The notes: a model not told the origin generated them from the sequence alone. A stretch of DNA of 64,000 nt from an uncultured Thermoguttaceae bacterium (GCA_938042245.1 CALIRO010000011.1:49945-113944), one strand, 5' to 3'. Shown: positions 54,424 to 63,087, counted from the stretch's first letter. Numbers and translations are program-made.

Positions 54424-55785
54424 ATGAATTGGCTTGCCCAACAAGATCCAGAAGTCTGGTCAGCGATTCTGCAGGAAGCAGCCCGGCAGCGGGATGGCCT
54501 GGAACTGATCGCCAGCGAAAACTATGCCAGCCCAGCCGTGATGCAGGCCTGTGGCAGTCTGCTTACCAATAAATATGCCGAAGGCTATCCCGGCCGACGG
54601 TACTACGGCGGCTGTGAATATGTGGATCAGGTGGAAGAGTTGGCCCGCCAGCGTGCCCAGAAGCTATTTGGCGCCGAGCATGCTAATGTGCAGCCGCATT
54701 CCGGTTCCGACGCCAATTTGGCCGTCTATCTAGCCGCCCTGGAGCCAGGCGATGTGGTCTTGGCATTGGACTTGGCCCATGGAGGGCATTTGTCGCATGG
54801 GATGAAGCTGCATGCCTCGGGCCGATGGTTTCGATTTATCAGTTATGGTGTTCGGCCGGAGGACCACCGGATTGACTTCGACCAAGTAGCTCGGCTCGCT
54901 AGGGAGTATAAACCTCGGTTGATTGTAGCCGGTGCCAGCGCGTATCCCAGGGAAATCCCCCATGCCCGATTTGCCGAAATCGCCCACCAAGTGGGTGCCA
55001 AGCTGCTGGTGGATATGGCTCATTATGCCGGTCTGGTGGCAGCCGGCTTGCATGACAATCCGGTGTCGGTGGCCGACTACATTTCCAGCACCACTCATAA
55101 AACGCTTCGTGGACCCCGGGGCGGCCTGATCCTCTGCCGACAGGAGTATGCCCGCCTGATCGACCGGAGTGTCTTTCCCGGTCTGCAAGGCGGCCCCCTG
55201 ATGCACATCATTGCCGGCAAAGCCGTCTGTTTCGGCGAAGCCCTTCTGCCCTCCTTTCGCACCTACATCCAGCAGGTGCTGAACAACGCCAAAATTTTAG
55301 CCGAAGAGCTTTTGTCCGGCGGCCTTCGCCTGGTAACCGGCGGAACCGACAACCACCTTATCTTGGCCGATGTAACACCCTTGGGCCTTAGCGGCGCCCA
55401 AGCCGAGAAGGTCTTGGCCCAATGTGCTATTACCGTCAATAAGAATATGATTCCGTTTGATCCCCGCAAACCGGCGGATCCTTCGGGGATTCGGCTGGGC
55501 ACGCCGGCCGTAACCACCCGCGGCATGGGACCAGAGGAAATCCGTCGAATTGGCCGATGGATTGTCCAAGCCCTTCGCTCGGCCGACGATCCGGAGCGGC
55601 TGGCTCATATCCACCGGGAAGTCTTGGAGCTTTGTCAACACTTTCCTGTCCCGGTAGATGGGTTAAGCGAGTTATGGGCGGTCCGCTCTGGAGGACCCTC
55701 TCCGATGGGTTCCGACCAGCAATCCAATTTCCACAAAGTTTCCAATGCCCCTAGGAGCAGTTCTCCCCAGACGCCTGCTTGGTAA
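54424..55785 (+). CDS. glyA: Serine hydroxymethyltransferase with extended C-terminus
   Basis: A 453-residue PLP enzyme that interconverts serine and glycine with tetrahydrofolate, the main source of one-carbon units. The ATG at 54424 begins MNWLAQQDPEVW as expected. Marks are LIASENYASPAVM, PHSGSDANLAVYLA, the Schiff-base K226 in STTHKTLRGPRGG, and PAVTTRGMG near the C-terminus. The usual enzyme ends soon after 'L..FPVP' (about residue 410). Here about 43 further residues follow, low in complexity (SGGPSPMGSDQQSNFHK...), and the DNA just after the stop resembles the palindromic intergenic elements. The tail may come from repeat-driven stop-codon loss. Confidence 0.95.
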   Translation: MNWLAQQDPEVWSAILQEAARQRDGLELIASENYASPAVMQACGSLLTNKYAEGYPGRRYYGGCEYVDQVEELARQRAQKLFGAEHANVQPHSGSDANLAVYLAALEPGDVVLALDLAHGGHLSHGMKLHASGRWFRFISYGVRPEDHRIDFDQVARLAREYKPRLIVAGASAYPREIPHARFAEIAHQVGAKLLVDMAHYAGLVAAGLHDNPVSVADYISSTTHKTLRGPRGGLILCRQEYARLIDRSVFPGLQGGPLMHIIAGKAVCFGEALLPSFRTYIQQVLNNAKILAEELLSGGLRLVTGGTDNHLILADVTPLGLSGAQAEKVLAQCAITVNKNMIPFDPRKPADPSGIRLGTPAVTTRGMGPEEIRRIGRWIVQALRSADDPERLAHIHREVLELCQHFPVPVDGLSELWAVRSGGPSPMGSDQQSNFHKVSNAPRSSSPQTPAW

Positions 55786-55946
55786 GAAGTTCTCTTCCTC
55801 TCCCCTCTGCGGGACAGGCCGATGGAAAGACCCTGCCGGCTTGTCGGCTGCTCCGGCCTCCCAAGGGGCCCGGTTTCTTGAGGGAAAAGGAGCCTTCCCA
55901 AACACGCTCTCGAAAAAGGCCGTAGGATTTTAGGAGGTACTGGTCG

Positions 55947-56426
55947 ATGAGTAGTACCGGTCCGGCTCGGAGTCGGATTCTCATTGCCGACGATAATCCC
56001 ACGAACGTCGAATTGCTCGAAGCCTATTTGGCCGACATTCCCTGCGAAATTGCCGTGGCCGTGGATGGCCTGGACACCATGCAGAAGGTGGCCTCCTTCC
56101 AGCCGGACTTGGTCCTGCTGGATGTGATGATGCCCAAACTGAGCGGCTTCGAGGTGTGCAAAAAGATCAAACAAAACCCCGAAACTCGCCGAATCATGGT
56201 GCTGATGGTAACTGCTCTGAATGAACCGGGTGATGTGGAACGGGCCGTGGCCGTCGGCTGCGACGATTTCCTCAGCAAACCCATCCACAAAGTGGAGCTA
56301 CTCAAACGTGTAGAAAATATGCTCAAACTTCGGCACATTAGCGATGAGTTAGAGCGGCTCCGCCGATATATCGACCAGATGGAAGAATCGGTCGGCCCCA
56401 GCGCAAAAACCATCGAGCGCTCCTAA
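55947..56426 (+). CDS. Single-domain response regulator with C-terminal coiled coil
   Basis: A 159-residue receiver after TAGGAGG. D59 in DLVLLDVMMPKLSG is the phospho-acceptor, the acidic pair is D15/D16 and K111 (LSKPIH) completes the site. After the receiver a short helix (DELERLRRYIDQMEESV, about 130-148) may mediate dimerisation. There is no output domain, so it probably signals by protein contact. No kinase gene is adjacent. It is the last ordinary gene before the integrative element. Confidence 0.88.
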   Translation: MSSTGPARSRILIADDNPTNVELLEAYLADIPCEIAVAVDGLDTMQKVASFQPDLVLLDVMMPKLSGFEVCKKIKQNPETRRIMVLMVTALNEPGDVERAVAVGCDDFLSKPIHKVELLKRVENMLKLRHISDELERLRRYIDQMEESVGPSAKTIERS

Positions 56427-56745
56427 CCAACTCCCTACGCTAAGCCCCACTTTTGCTATTGCTCATCAGTCCTTTTGGTTCCGATGGTTACATAGGATTC
56501 ACTATGTGTTCATATGGAACCTCTCAATAATTCAAAGGGGTATTTTTACACTATTTCAGAACCTCCGTCCATAGCCCCCACAGATAGTGGCACTGCCAAC
56601 ATGAGACTCCCTATATAGCGCCCAGCAATGGGAACCGAGAGGCAAAGGAAAAGATTAAATGTTCATAAAGTTCACGTAATGTTCAGTATTTTGCAGGGCT
56701 TCCAAAAATATCTCCTTTGAATTAGTCTGCGGTTCCAAAGGCCAT
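56427..56745. other. Intergenic region before the element boundary
   Basis: AT-rich, with a repeated GTTCA wording just before the boundary: TGTTCATAAAGTTCACGTAATGTTCAG (split over 56660-56686). No gene is recognisable. Confidence 0.35.
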
Positions 56746-56767
56746 ATTGGCCGAGGCGGGAATCGAA
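56746..56767. other. Left att-like site: copy of the tRNA-Leu 3' end
   Basis: ATTGGCCGAGGCGGGAATCG and the following AA match the 3' end of tRNA-Leu(UAA) at 63474-63495 with one mismatch. This is the expected trace of integration at the 3' end of a tRNA gene. An inverted repeat GTAAGTCC/GGACTTAC (56777-56784 and 56796-56803) follows, and a similar AAGTCCTT/AAGGACTT pair stands beside the tRNA copy at 63451-63473. Confidence 0.72.
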
Positions 56768-57121
56768 ACAGATTCCGTAAGTCCAGAAAACACAAGGACT
56801 TACAGCGATACCGAAAAAGGCTGTGTCATGAAATGCGTCAAAGTTGAAGCAAGTAGTAATACCAAGCCCCCTAAAAGTAGTGAACCACAAAAAGAAAACC
56901 ACCCAAGCCCCGGCGGTTCGCAATCCGCATAAAAAACTCTGACTAACCGTTCGACTGCTCCCCGGCCCCCCGGGGGAACGACCCCCCCGCCGGAAGGACC
57001 CATCCTAAGCGTAAATCGTCCGAGGTGGTCGAGGAGGTGGTTTTCCCTAAGGATTGGGACGTAGAAGGCTAGGACGGCCGAGGTTAAAATATCAGGGCCG
57101 GGCTAGGGAACCTAGGCCCGA
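56768..57121. other. Left end of element, no supported gene
   Basis: A segment at 56824-56847 (CATGAAATGCGTCAAAGTTG) resembles 63345-63366 at the other end of the element. The 56747-56932 frame that covers it is not supported as a gene. G/C-rich low-complexity sequence follows. Confidence 0.35.
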
Positions 57122-57168
57122 ACCCCGCAATGCCCCGGCGGGTGCCCGCCCCTTTTTTTGTGCGGGGT
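57122..57168 (+). terminator. Nested hairpin with T-run just upstream of an element gene
   Basis: An inner stem GGCGG-GTGC-CCGCC (57137-57150) is followed by CCTTTTTTT, as in a Rho-independent terminator. It sits inside an outer perfect 8-bp stem, ACCCCGCA (57122-57129) with TGCGGGGT (57161-57168). The pair lies 26 bp before the GTG start of the next gene, so it could also act as an attenuator. Confidence 0.55.
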
Positions 57169-57193
57169 ATCTTCATTGCGTGGAGGGGCGCAC

Positions 57194-58059
57194 GTGTCTA
57201 AAGAGTTTTTGGAGCGGCTGGAAGGCCTCCTGGAAGCCTATCGGCAGGTAGAACAGCGTTGGAAGGATTTTTTCTCGGTTTATACGCGGAGGCAATCCAA
57301 AACCCTGGGGTGGTGTATCCGTCTTTGTGGCCAAAATGGGAACGATTTCAGGAGGCGTTTCAGGCGGCGGCGGAAAAACTACTGGAAGCCAAAGAGTGTC
57401 TTCCTCCGAAAGAGGAGCTTCCCCGGCTAGGGCCGACGGGGCTGGTTTTTATCTATTATGGGGTGATGTCATGGGAGGAGCTTTTTCAGCGGCATGGGGA
57501 ATTTTTCAGGAGCTGGCTTCCAGGCGTCATGGAGGCCCGCAATCTTGGGGATTGGTTTTGGCGCACGGACTTTGACCGGAAGGGGATGGAGCAGTTTGGT
57601 TTTTTGATAGAGGATGTAAAGGATGCTGTAGAGCGGTATCGGGAGTATTTACGAAAGCAGGAGGCGAAGCGGTTGGCGGAAAGGTTGTCTTGCCTGGAGG
57701 CTAGCCCAAAACCTGCCTCTGAGGGGGCTTCGGCTTTAGGCCCTTCGGCCAGCGGGCAACCCGGCCCGGAAGCGCAGCAGGCCCAGGAAGCCCCGGCGGC
57801 TTCGGAGGCCCAAAAACAGCCTGCGCGTTCCGAGACTTGGGATCGGGTAGTTAGTTTTTTTATTGAGCTAGCCCCGGAAAAGATAACTAACATCGTACAG
57901 GTGATTGATACGGCCCCGACAGCCGATGTCTGTTTGACCCGCCTGGAAGAATTGGGAATCAACCTTCGGTCTTTTACGGCTGACAGGATCGCCGAACTAA
58001 TTGGACGGGATTCCTCGACCGTAAGGAAAACAGATTGGTGGAAGCGAAGGCAGGATTAA
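57194..58059 (+). pseudogene. Element protein of unknown function, frameshifted near its start
   Basis: The gene begins at GTG 57194, 7 bp after GGAGGGG, reading SKEFLERLEGLLEAYRQVEQ. Near a run of six T (57268-57273) the good frame passes to the one that continues to 58059 (LYAEAIQNPGVVYPSLWPKW...). Restoring one T gives a single protein of about 288 residues. The main part is helical, then Ala/Pro/Ser-rich (about 150-195). The C-terminus, RVVSFFIELAPEKITNIVQV to SSTVRKTDWW, ends in a possible helix-turn-helix (AELIGRDSSTVRKTDWW). It is followed by iteron-like repeats and then the excisionase-like gene. Function unknown; a regulatory or replication role is only suggested by position. Confidence 0.55.
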
Positions 58060-58083
58060 TACCTTCCCATTTACCACGCTCCT

Positions 58084-58263
58084 GGTGAATTCCCAATTAA
58101 GCCGCCTGGCGGATTCACGACGCATTCACGTGAATTGTCCGTGAATTCACGAAAAACGAAAAATTCGTAAATCTTAAGAAATGCCGTAACCCTTTGGGCA
58201 ATAAAAGGTTACGGCTTTTTTGTTTTCTTGGCCCTGTCTGTCTATTCACGAAAACCGTTCACG
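58084..58263. repeat. Array of ATTCACG half-sites (iteron-like)
   Basis: ATTCACG or its complement CGTGAAT occurs at 58113-58119, as the palindrome ATTCACGTGAAT at 58124-58135, as CGTGAATTCACG at 58140-58151, and at 58244-58250, with near matches at 58084 and 58257. ATTCACGAAAA occurs twice (58145 and 58244). It stands before the excisionase-like gene and resembles a binding array for a replication or recombination protein. Confidence 0.65.
58183..58221 (+). terminator. Rho-independent terminator
   Basis: GCCGTAACC (58183-58191) and GGTTACGGC (58207-58215) form a 9-bp stem with a 15-nt loop, followed by TTTTTT. It lies within the iteron-like array, ending the 57194-58059 transcript. Confidence 0.85.
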
Positions 58264-58335
58264 AAGCCGGGTGATTATGGAGGGGCCGCATTGGGTGGCC
58301 CCCAAAAGCGGACCTTTTTTGACGGAGATTGGACA

Positions 58336-58611
58336 ATGGAGAAGCTTTTAAGTGAACGCCAAGCGGCGGCCCTGTTGGGGATTTCGACCCGGCACCTGTT
58401 TGGCCTTCGGAAGAGGGGAGAAGTCCCCTACGTCCGGTTGGGTGGGCGGGTGCTCTATAGCCCAGAGGCCCTCCAGCGGTGGATCGAACAGCGGCTTCAG
58501 GCGGCCGAACGGGCAGAAGAGGCCCAGGGGGCGGCGGGCCGGGTGCCTTCTCGGGGAGCCAAGCAAGCGGCCAATGAAAGCACGGATGCTAGAGGAGGAA
58601 GAAATGAGTGA
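58336..58611 (+). CDS. Excisionase-like helix-turn-helix protein
   Basis: A 91-residue protein. The N-terminal half (MEKLLSERQAAALLGISTRH ... GEVPYVRLGGRVLYSPEALQRWI) is the HTH_17/MerR-like DNA-binding fold typical of excisionases and plasmid-partner proteins, with the winged 'P.V.LGGRV.Y' loop. The C-terminus is charged and Ala/Arg-rich. In planctomycete integrative elements such genes stand just before a primase gene, as here: the primase starts 8 bp before this stop codon. It may bind the ATTCACG array upstream. Confidence 0.8.
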   Translation: MEKLLSERQAAALLGISTRHLFGLRKRGEVPYVRLGGRVLYSPEALQRWIEQRLQAAERAEEAQGAAGRVPSRGAKQAANESTDARGGRNE

Positions 58612-59683
58612 CCCTACAGAAAAGATCCTCGAAGCCCTGCGGCGGCATAGGTGCCACCCGCGGCCAAGCCCTAACGGCTGGATAGCCCACTGCCCGGCCC
58701 ACGATGACCGCAATCCGTCTTTGTCTATTGGTGTGGGCCAGGAAGGCCAAACGCTGATCCGATGCTTTGCGGGGTGCAGCCCAACAGCAGTTCTTGACGC
58801 CTTGCGGTTGACGTGGGCGGATTTATGGCCGGATACGAATCGGCCCCACGGTAACGGGAAGAAAACGGCGCCCAATCCGGACAAGGCTTATCCCACGGCC
58901 CGGGAGGCCCTTGCGGCCTACGGCTTGGGGAAACCTGCGCGGTGGTGGGCCTACGAAGACGCTGATGGTCAACCCGTGATGGTGGTGGCGCGGTGGGATG
59001 GCCCCGATGGCAAGGAAATTCGGCCGGTCTCCAAGACCGCAAGCGGTTGGAAGATCGGGGCCTTGCCACCCCCAAGGCCGGTTTACAACCTGCCGGCAAT
59101 TTCGAAAGCGTCCCCGGATGAGCCTATTGTCGTGGTGGAGGGAGAAAAAGCCGCGGACGCAGCGGCTCAGTTAGGTTTCGTGGCTACCACGTCCTCCGGC
59201 GGGGCTAACGCGGCAAGCAAAAGCGATTGGACACCCCTTGCGGGGCGGGACGTGTGGGTCATCCCCGACAATGATGAAGCGGGCCTACGGTACGCCGGGG
59301 ACGTGGTCCGGTTGGCCTACCAGGCCGGCGCGAAGGGTGTTCGGGTTCTAAAGTGGGATAAGCTACGCCCGCAAGACTACGAACAACTTCCCGCCGGTTT
59401 TGACGTTGCCGATTGGTATGAGCAACTTGCCCGCCAAGACCCGGACAAGGGGGCACAAGCCTTAGCGGCCCATATTAAGGCGATAACAGCGGTAGTGGCC
59501 CCGGAACCGCGGCCCCAATCGCCGGACATGAGCGAAGCCGATGACGACGAAGAGGAATCCCCGTCCAGTTGTTGGCCCGCCGTCCCGACGTTCGGCGAGC
59601 GGAACGGCTCGTGGCCGCCCAGAGTGCCCGGATCGGAATCGCCGAATCCGATCTGTATCCGCGGATCGCCATTACGGGCGTGA
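58604..59683 (+). pseudogene. Phage/plasmid-type DNA primase, truncated and fused at its 3' end
   Basis: The ATG at 58604 follows AGGAGGAAG. The first part has a zinc-finger-like region (C15, and HCPAHDDRNPSLSI ... IRCFAGCS, about 26-62). A TOPRIM domain follows at about 168-255 (IVVVEGEKAADAAAQLG ... VWVIPDNDEAG), with acidic E and D-x-D-type residues. This is the layout of primases from integrative elements, which normally continue into a helicase part. After about residue 315 the sequence turns acidic (SEADDDEEES), and from 59554 the DNA matches an unrelated outer-membrane gene, so the last 43 or so codons are read in a foreign frame. The gene is broken by a rearrangement. Confidence 0.72.
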
Positions 59684-60171
59684 TCGGCTATGAGTCCCGG
59701 AACTTGTCCAGTCTCTTTCAGGGCGATTCCTTTATGGGGAACGTGGGCGCAGGCTTCCGCTGGGACATCTTGAACTACGGACGCATCCAGAACAACATCC
59801 GTGCCGAACAGGCGCACTTCCGCGAACTCGTATTCAAGTATCAGGAGGTCGTCCTCAAAGCTCATCAAGAAGTGGAAAACGCCATCAACCGATTCTTGCG
59901 AGCCCAACAGCGAGTGCGATTTCTGCAAGAGGCCGTCCAGGCCGCCAACGAGTCGGTCGAGTTGGCCGAAAACCAATACCGCGTCGGCAAAGTCGATTTC
60001 CAACGTCTGCTCGATTCCCAGCGCACTTTGGTCCTCCTGCAGGATCAACTGACCGCGGCTCGCGGAGAGGTAGTGATGAGCCTTGTCGCAATCTACAAAG
60101 CCTTGGGCGGCGGCTGGCAACCGAACCCCTTTCCCCCCGTTCCGGAAACATCCCCAACGGAAGAAAGTTGA
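59554..60171 (+). pseudogene. 3' fragment of an RND-type outer-membrane efflux gene (NodT/TolC family)
   Basis: About 205 residues in frame 1, beginning GIPVQLLARRPDVRRAE, the well-known start of the second repeat in NodT/OprM lipoproteins ('GLPSDLLRRRPDI..AE'). It continues with IAESDLYPRIAITGVIGYES, FRWDILNYGRIQNNIRAE and VGKVDFQRLLDSQRTLV, and ends as complete proteins do. The first half, including the signal and lipobox, is absent. A stop codon upstream in frame (59542) shows there is no continuous gene. It is a transposed or recombined fragment joined to the primase at about 59550. Confidence 0.8.
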
Positions 60172-60956
60172 CAAAGCCACTCGTTGACCCTCTTGTCCCA
60201 ATGGAGTTCCCCGCGGGGCCTTGCGATGGATTGGCCAGAGACGGGTTTTGGGCCAACGTGAGATCCATCGCCACCGGACCCCGCCCCAGGTCTTCTTGCC
60301 CCACACCAGCCGCAAACCCTCCCACGCTCCGACGCCTCGCCTGTTTTGATCTCCACGCAGGCACACACTGCCGCGAGCTCGTCTTGGGGACTAACCCCAA
60401 CGCGCTATATCAGGGGCTTCTTCCAGGCCTGATCGAACAGGACGTTCCAGGGGCTCGGCTACTACCGGGCCAAGGCGGCTGATTCTCCGACAGCTTCCAT
60501 TAGCTCGCTTCCGCGGGAGCGCATCTGATTGCCCCACAAAAGCCGATCGTGCCCCTTGCAAAGGACATACAAATAGAGTAACATTTCAGCCGAATAATCT
60601 CACCTCTCATTCCTGCCAAAGCAGGAATCCAGTTTTTCCGACGGCTTGCCCTCTCTGGACTGCCGCGGACGCGGCAGTGACACTCAGGGGCATTCTCCCT
60701 GAAAAACACAACCCTACTTCACTCGGCGGAAATGTTCCACAAAGAGTAGTCATGGTAGGTGTCGGCCCGCTGCCGGGGGGTTCCGGCTGGTATCACAAGA
60801 GCAAGCCCCCCGGGAACGGCTATGCAAGATGATTATGCCCTTACGTGTTTCGCAAACGGATGCACCCTATGGAATCGTAGCAATTTCGTGTTTCTCTGAG
60901 AGGCGTCGGTTGTATGTCGGCGATGACCATTCTCGCATGAACGAAAGGAAAAACGA
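60172..60956. other. 785-bp region between gene fragment and beta-helix gene
   Basis: Bases 60172-60500 may be more rearranged coding debris, for example a 104-codon frame overlapping the efflux stop (60168-60482), but no family is recognised. It holds dispersed repeat copy C (see separate entry). Near 60766-60812 a CGGGGGGTTCC/GGGAAC inverted pair is seen. No gene is supported. Confidence 0.4.
60579..60710. repeat. Dispersed repeat copy C (ACATTTCAGCCGAAT family)
   Basis: It begins TAACATTTCAGCCGAATAAT, then CATTCCTGCC-aaa-GCAGGAAT, a T-run with CCGACGG, CTCTCTGGACTGCCGC-ggac-GCGGCAGTG and a tail with 'CTGAAAAACACAA'. It aligns with copy B at 41026 along its full length. Confidence 0.7.
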
Positions 60957-62540
60957 ATGAACTCTTGCCATCACGCAGTCGGAAGATGGATGGGTTTGCC
61001 CTGGCGACTTGCGCCACCATTCGTATGGGTATGCTTGCTGCACCCCGGGGGCCTCTGCGCTGAGATGTCGAATCCGCCGTTGACTGAGGACAGACCGGCG
61101 ACTGCCGAGTCGCCCTATCCGCGGGTAGATGTGCGTGCGGATTGCGGGGCAATTGGCGACGGCGCTGCCAACGACACTGAGGCCTTTCAAAAAGCGGCAA
61201 AACGCATCCAGGATGCGGGCGGCGGAACGCTCATCATCCCACCCGGCATCTACCAGGTAGGCAAGCAGACTCATACCTCCGGTCAATATCCTTACTATCG
61301 TGCCGAGCCGGTTTTTCGAGTCCAAGGCCTGAAGTTTCTACGAATCGAGGGAAACAAGGCCAAGCTCCGCGTCGCTGCGGGTCTGCGATTCGGTTCCTTC
61401 GACAAAGAGACCGGTCAGCCGTTTGATCCCCCCTCCATGCCCTTTACCGACTATCGATATGCCGCCGCCGTAGGCCACCTGCTCCACATCATCGATAGCC
61501 AAAACGTCTCCATTGAAGATTTGGAACTGGACGGCAACATCGGCCAGTTGATCATCGGTGGACCGTTCGGCGATACGGGCCGTCAGATACCCGCTTGTGG
61601 ATTATTTATCCAAAATTGTAAACATGTATCTATTAAACGAGTTCATAGCCACCATCACGCGCTGGACGGGATCATGATCGGCTGGTACGGCCTGAAGGAG
61701 AACGATCCCCCGACACCGCACGAGCTGGAAGATTGCGTTTTCGAGTACAACGGGCGGCAGGGGCTATCGTGGATCGGCGGGCGAGGACTGACGGCCCGAC
61801 GATGCAAGTTCAATCACACCGGCCGGGCCCTAAACGGCGGGAAACCGTTCGCCTCCGCTCCCGGCGCTGGGCTGGACATCGAGGCCGAGGAGTCCATCTG
61901 CCGTGATGGCTATTTCGAGGACTGCGAATTTGTAGATAACATCGGCTGCGGCATGGTCGCCGGCAGCGGCGACGGCGGCTACAGCCGATTCGTCCGCTGC
62001 CTGTTCTGGGGGGTTACCAATTGGAGCGCCTGGACCGCCAAGCCGGGCTTGCGATTCGAGAACTGCACCTTCCACGGCAGTATTGTGCATGCGTTTGGGT
62101 CGGATGATCCGGCTCTGGCCACGCGGTGGATCCGCTGTACCTTTGAGGATCGGCCCTGGAAAGATGGTCGGCTTCCGTATGGCAAATTTTTGGCCGAGCT
62201 GAACGGCAACTTAAAGAACGTAACGTTCGACACCTGTACCTTTACTGCCAATAAACGCCGGAGCATCTGGTGCTCGGGACAAGGCTTCCGAATGATCGAC
62301 TGTGTATTCACGCATCGTTTCGCCGATTTACCCAACGGCCAATACCAAGCCCTCCTTCGCGGCGGAGAGATCATCGGCTGCCGCTTTAAAGAAGAGTTTC
62401 CTGAGTCGTTGCAGGCCCGCTGGCCGATTCTCATTGACGGCTCTCGCGTCGGTCCAGGAAAACCGACCGTGGTGGATGGCCCCCATGTACGCTGGGGCAG
62501 TAAGCAAGGCCCTGTAGGCGTGATTCCGCCTGGGGAGTAG
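60957..62540 (+). CDS. Secreted right-handed parallel beta-helix (pectate-lyase-like) protein
   Basis: A 527-residue protein after GAAAGGAAAAAC. The signal peptide is residues about 1-36 (ATPPFVWVCLLHPGG region). The family start VRADCGAIGDGAANDTEAFQKAAKRIQDAGGGTLIIPPGIYQVG is the Pectate_lyase_3/GH28-like N-terminal region. Many short beta-helix coils follow (NCKHVSIKRVHSHHH, EDCVFEYNGRQGLSW, NCTFHGSIV). No clear catalytic Asp triad of GH28 can be assigned. It could bind or cleave a polysaccharide, or be a structural helix protein. It lies within the element. Confidence 0.82.
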   Translation: MNSCHHAVGRWMGLPWRLAPPFVWVCLLHPGGLCAEMSNPPLTEDRPATAESPYPRVDVRADCGAIGDGAANDTEAFQKAAKRIQDAGGGTLIIPPGIYQVGKQTHTSGQYPYYRAEPVFRVQGLKFLRIEGNKAKLRVAAGLRFGSFDKETGQPFDPPSMPFTDYRYAAAVGHLLHIIDSQNVSIEDLELDGNIGQLIIGGPFGDTGRQIPACGLFIQNCKHVSIKRVHSHHHALDGIMIGWYGLKENDPPTPHELEDCVFEYNGRQGLSWIGGRGLTARRCKFNHTGRALNGGKPFASAPGAGLDIEAEESICRDGYFEDCEFVDNIGCGMVAGSGDGGYSRFVRCLFWGVTNWSAWTAKPGLRFENCTFHGSIVHAFGSDDPALATRWIRCTFEDRPWKDGRLPYGKFLAELNGNLKNVTFDTCTFTANKRRSIWCSGQGFRMIDCVFTHRFADLPNGQYQALLRGGEIIGCRFKEEFPESLQARWPILIDGSRVGPGKPTVVDGPHVRWGSKQGPVGVIPPGE

Positions 62541-62869
62541 CTCCATTCCGTTGAAACCGAACCGATGATCTTTTAGGGCTGCCAATCTCTTGGTAGATAG
62601 CCTAAGACCGGACTTCAGACGGCCCCTTGTTTCCAAGAGTTCGCCAGTTTGGAAGAGCCTTTGGAACTGGCCGAAACAGGGAGTGAATGTATCTTTCCCG
62701 AAAAGAGACCCGAAAACTACCCAGGGGCTGCAACGAGGTTAACTCGACAGCACTAAGTGAAGGCCGATGTTAAACTGAGAAAGACAATCGGCCTCAGAGG
62801 CTACCTATTTCTTGTTGCCCATTTTAGTGGCTTAACTTTCGGCACGACTTAACGCTGTCGGATTAATAT
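62541..62869. other. Intergenic region with an 8-bp hairpin
   Basis: AGGCCGAT (62761-62768) and ATCGGCCT (62787-62794) form a perfect 8-bp stem with an 18-nt loop. No gene is evident. Confidence 0.45.
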
Positions 62870-63050
62870 CCCTCAAGAGCTACTTCGGATTCTCCGATTG
62901 TTCCGCCGCCAATGTTGCAAAACATGATCGTAAAGCTCGTTCACCCTTAAGAGCTGCTTCGGATTCTCCGATTGTTCCGCCCCCTGAGACCCGATTGAGA
63001 CGGGCCTACTCAAATACGTCCACGGCTGCTTTGGGTTCTCCGAAAGGCAG
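62870..63050. CRISPR. Small CRISPR-like array: two strong and one degenerate repeat
   Basis: Repeat 1 (62870-62910) and repeat 2 (62944-62984) match at 38 of 41 positions (CCCT.AAGAGCT.CTTCGGAT and beyond). A degenerate third copy at 63016-63043 keeps the core GCTGCTT.GG.TTCTCCGA. Periods are 74 and 72 bp; the gaps are unrelated 31-36-bp sequences. The repeat contains a small dyad TCGGA-TTC-TCCGA. Periods that are not multiples of three exclude protein repeats. No cas gene and no leader are visible, so it is CRISPR-like only. Confidence 0.4.
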
Positions 63051-63087
63051 CCAGAGGACCCCTGCCCCCGCTTTGGCATCACACTGA

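Noticed and set aside
56747..56932. 61-codon frame at the left element end
   Set aside because: It starts within the tRNA-derived att copy and has no ribosome site or family match; only the MKC(V/I)KV wording recurs at the other end.
59377..60366. Long open frame (329 codons) on the minus strand
   Set aside because: It is the reverse of the efflux-gene fragment and the primase end, with no family wording or ribosome site.
62873..63082. 69-codon minus-strand frame with SENPKQ repeats
   Set aside because: The protein repeats are only the translation of the DNA repeats; the 74-bp period breaks the frame between copies.
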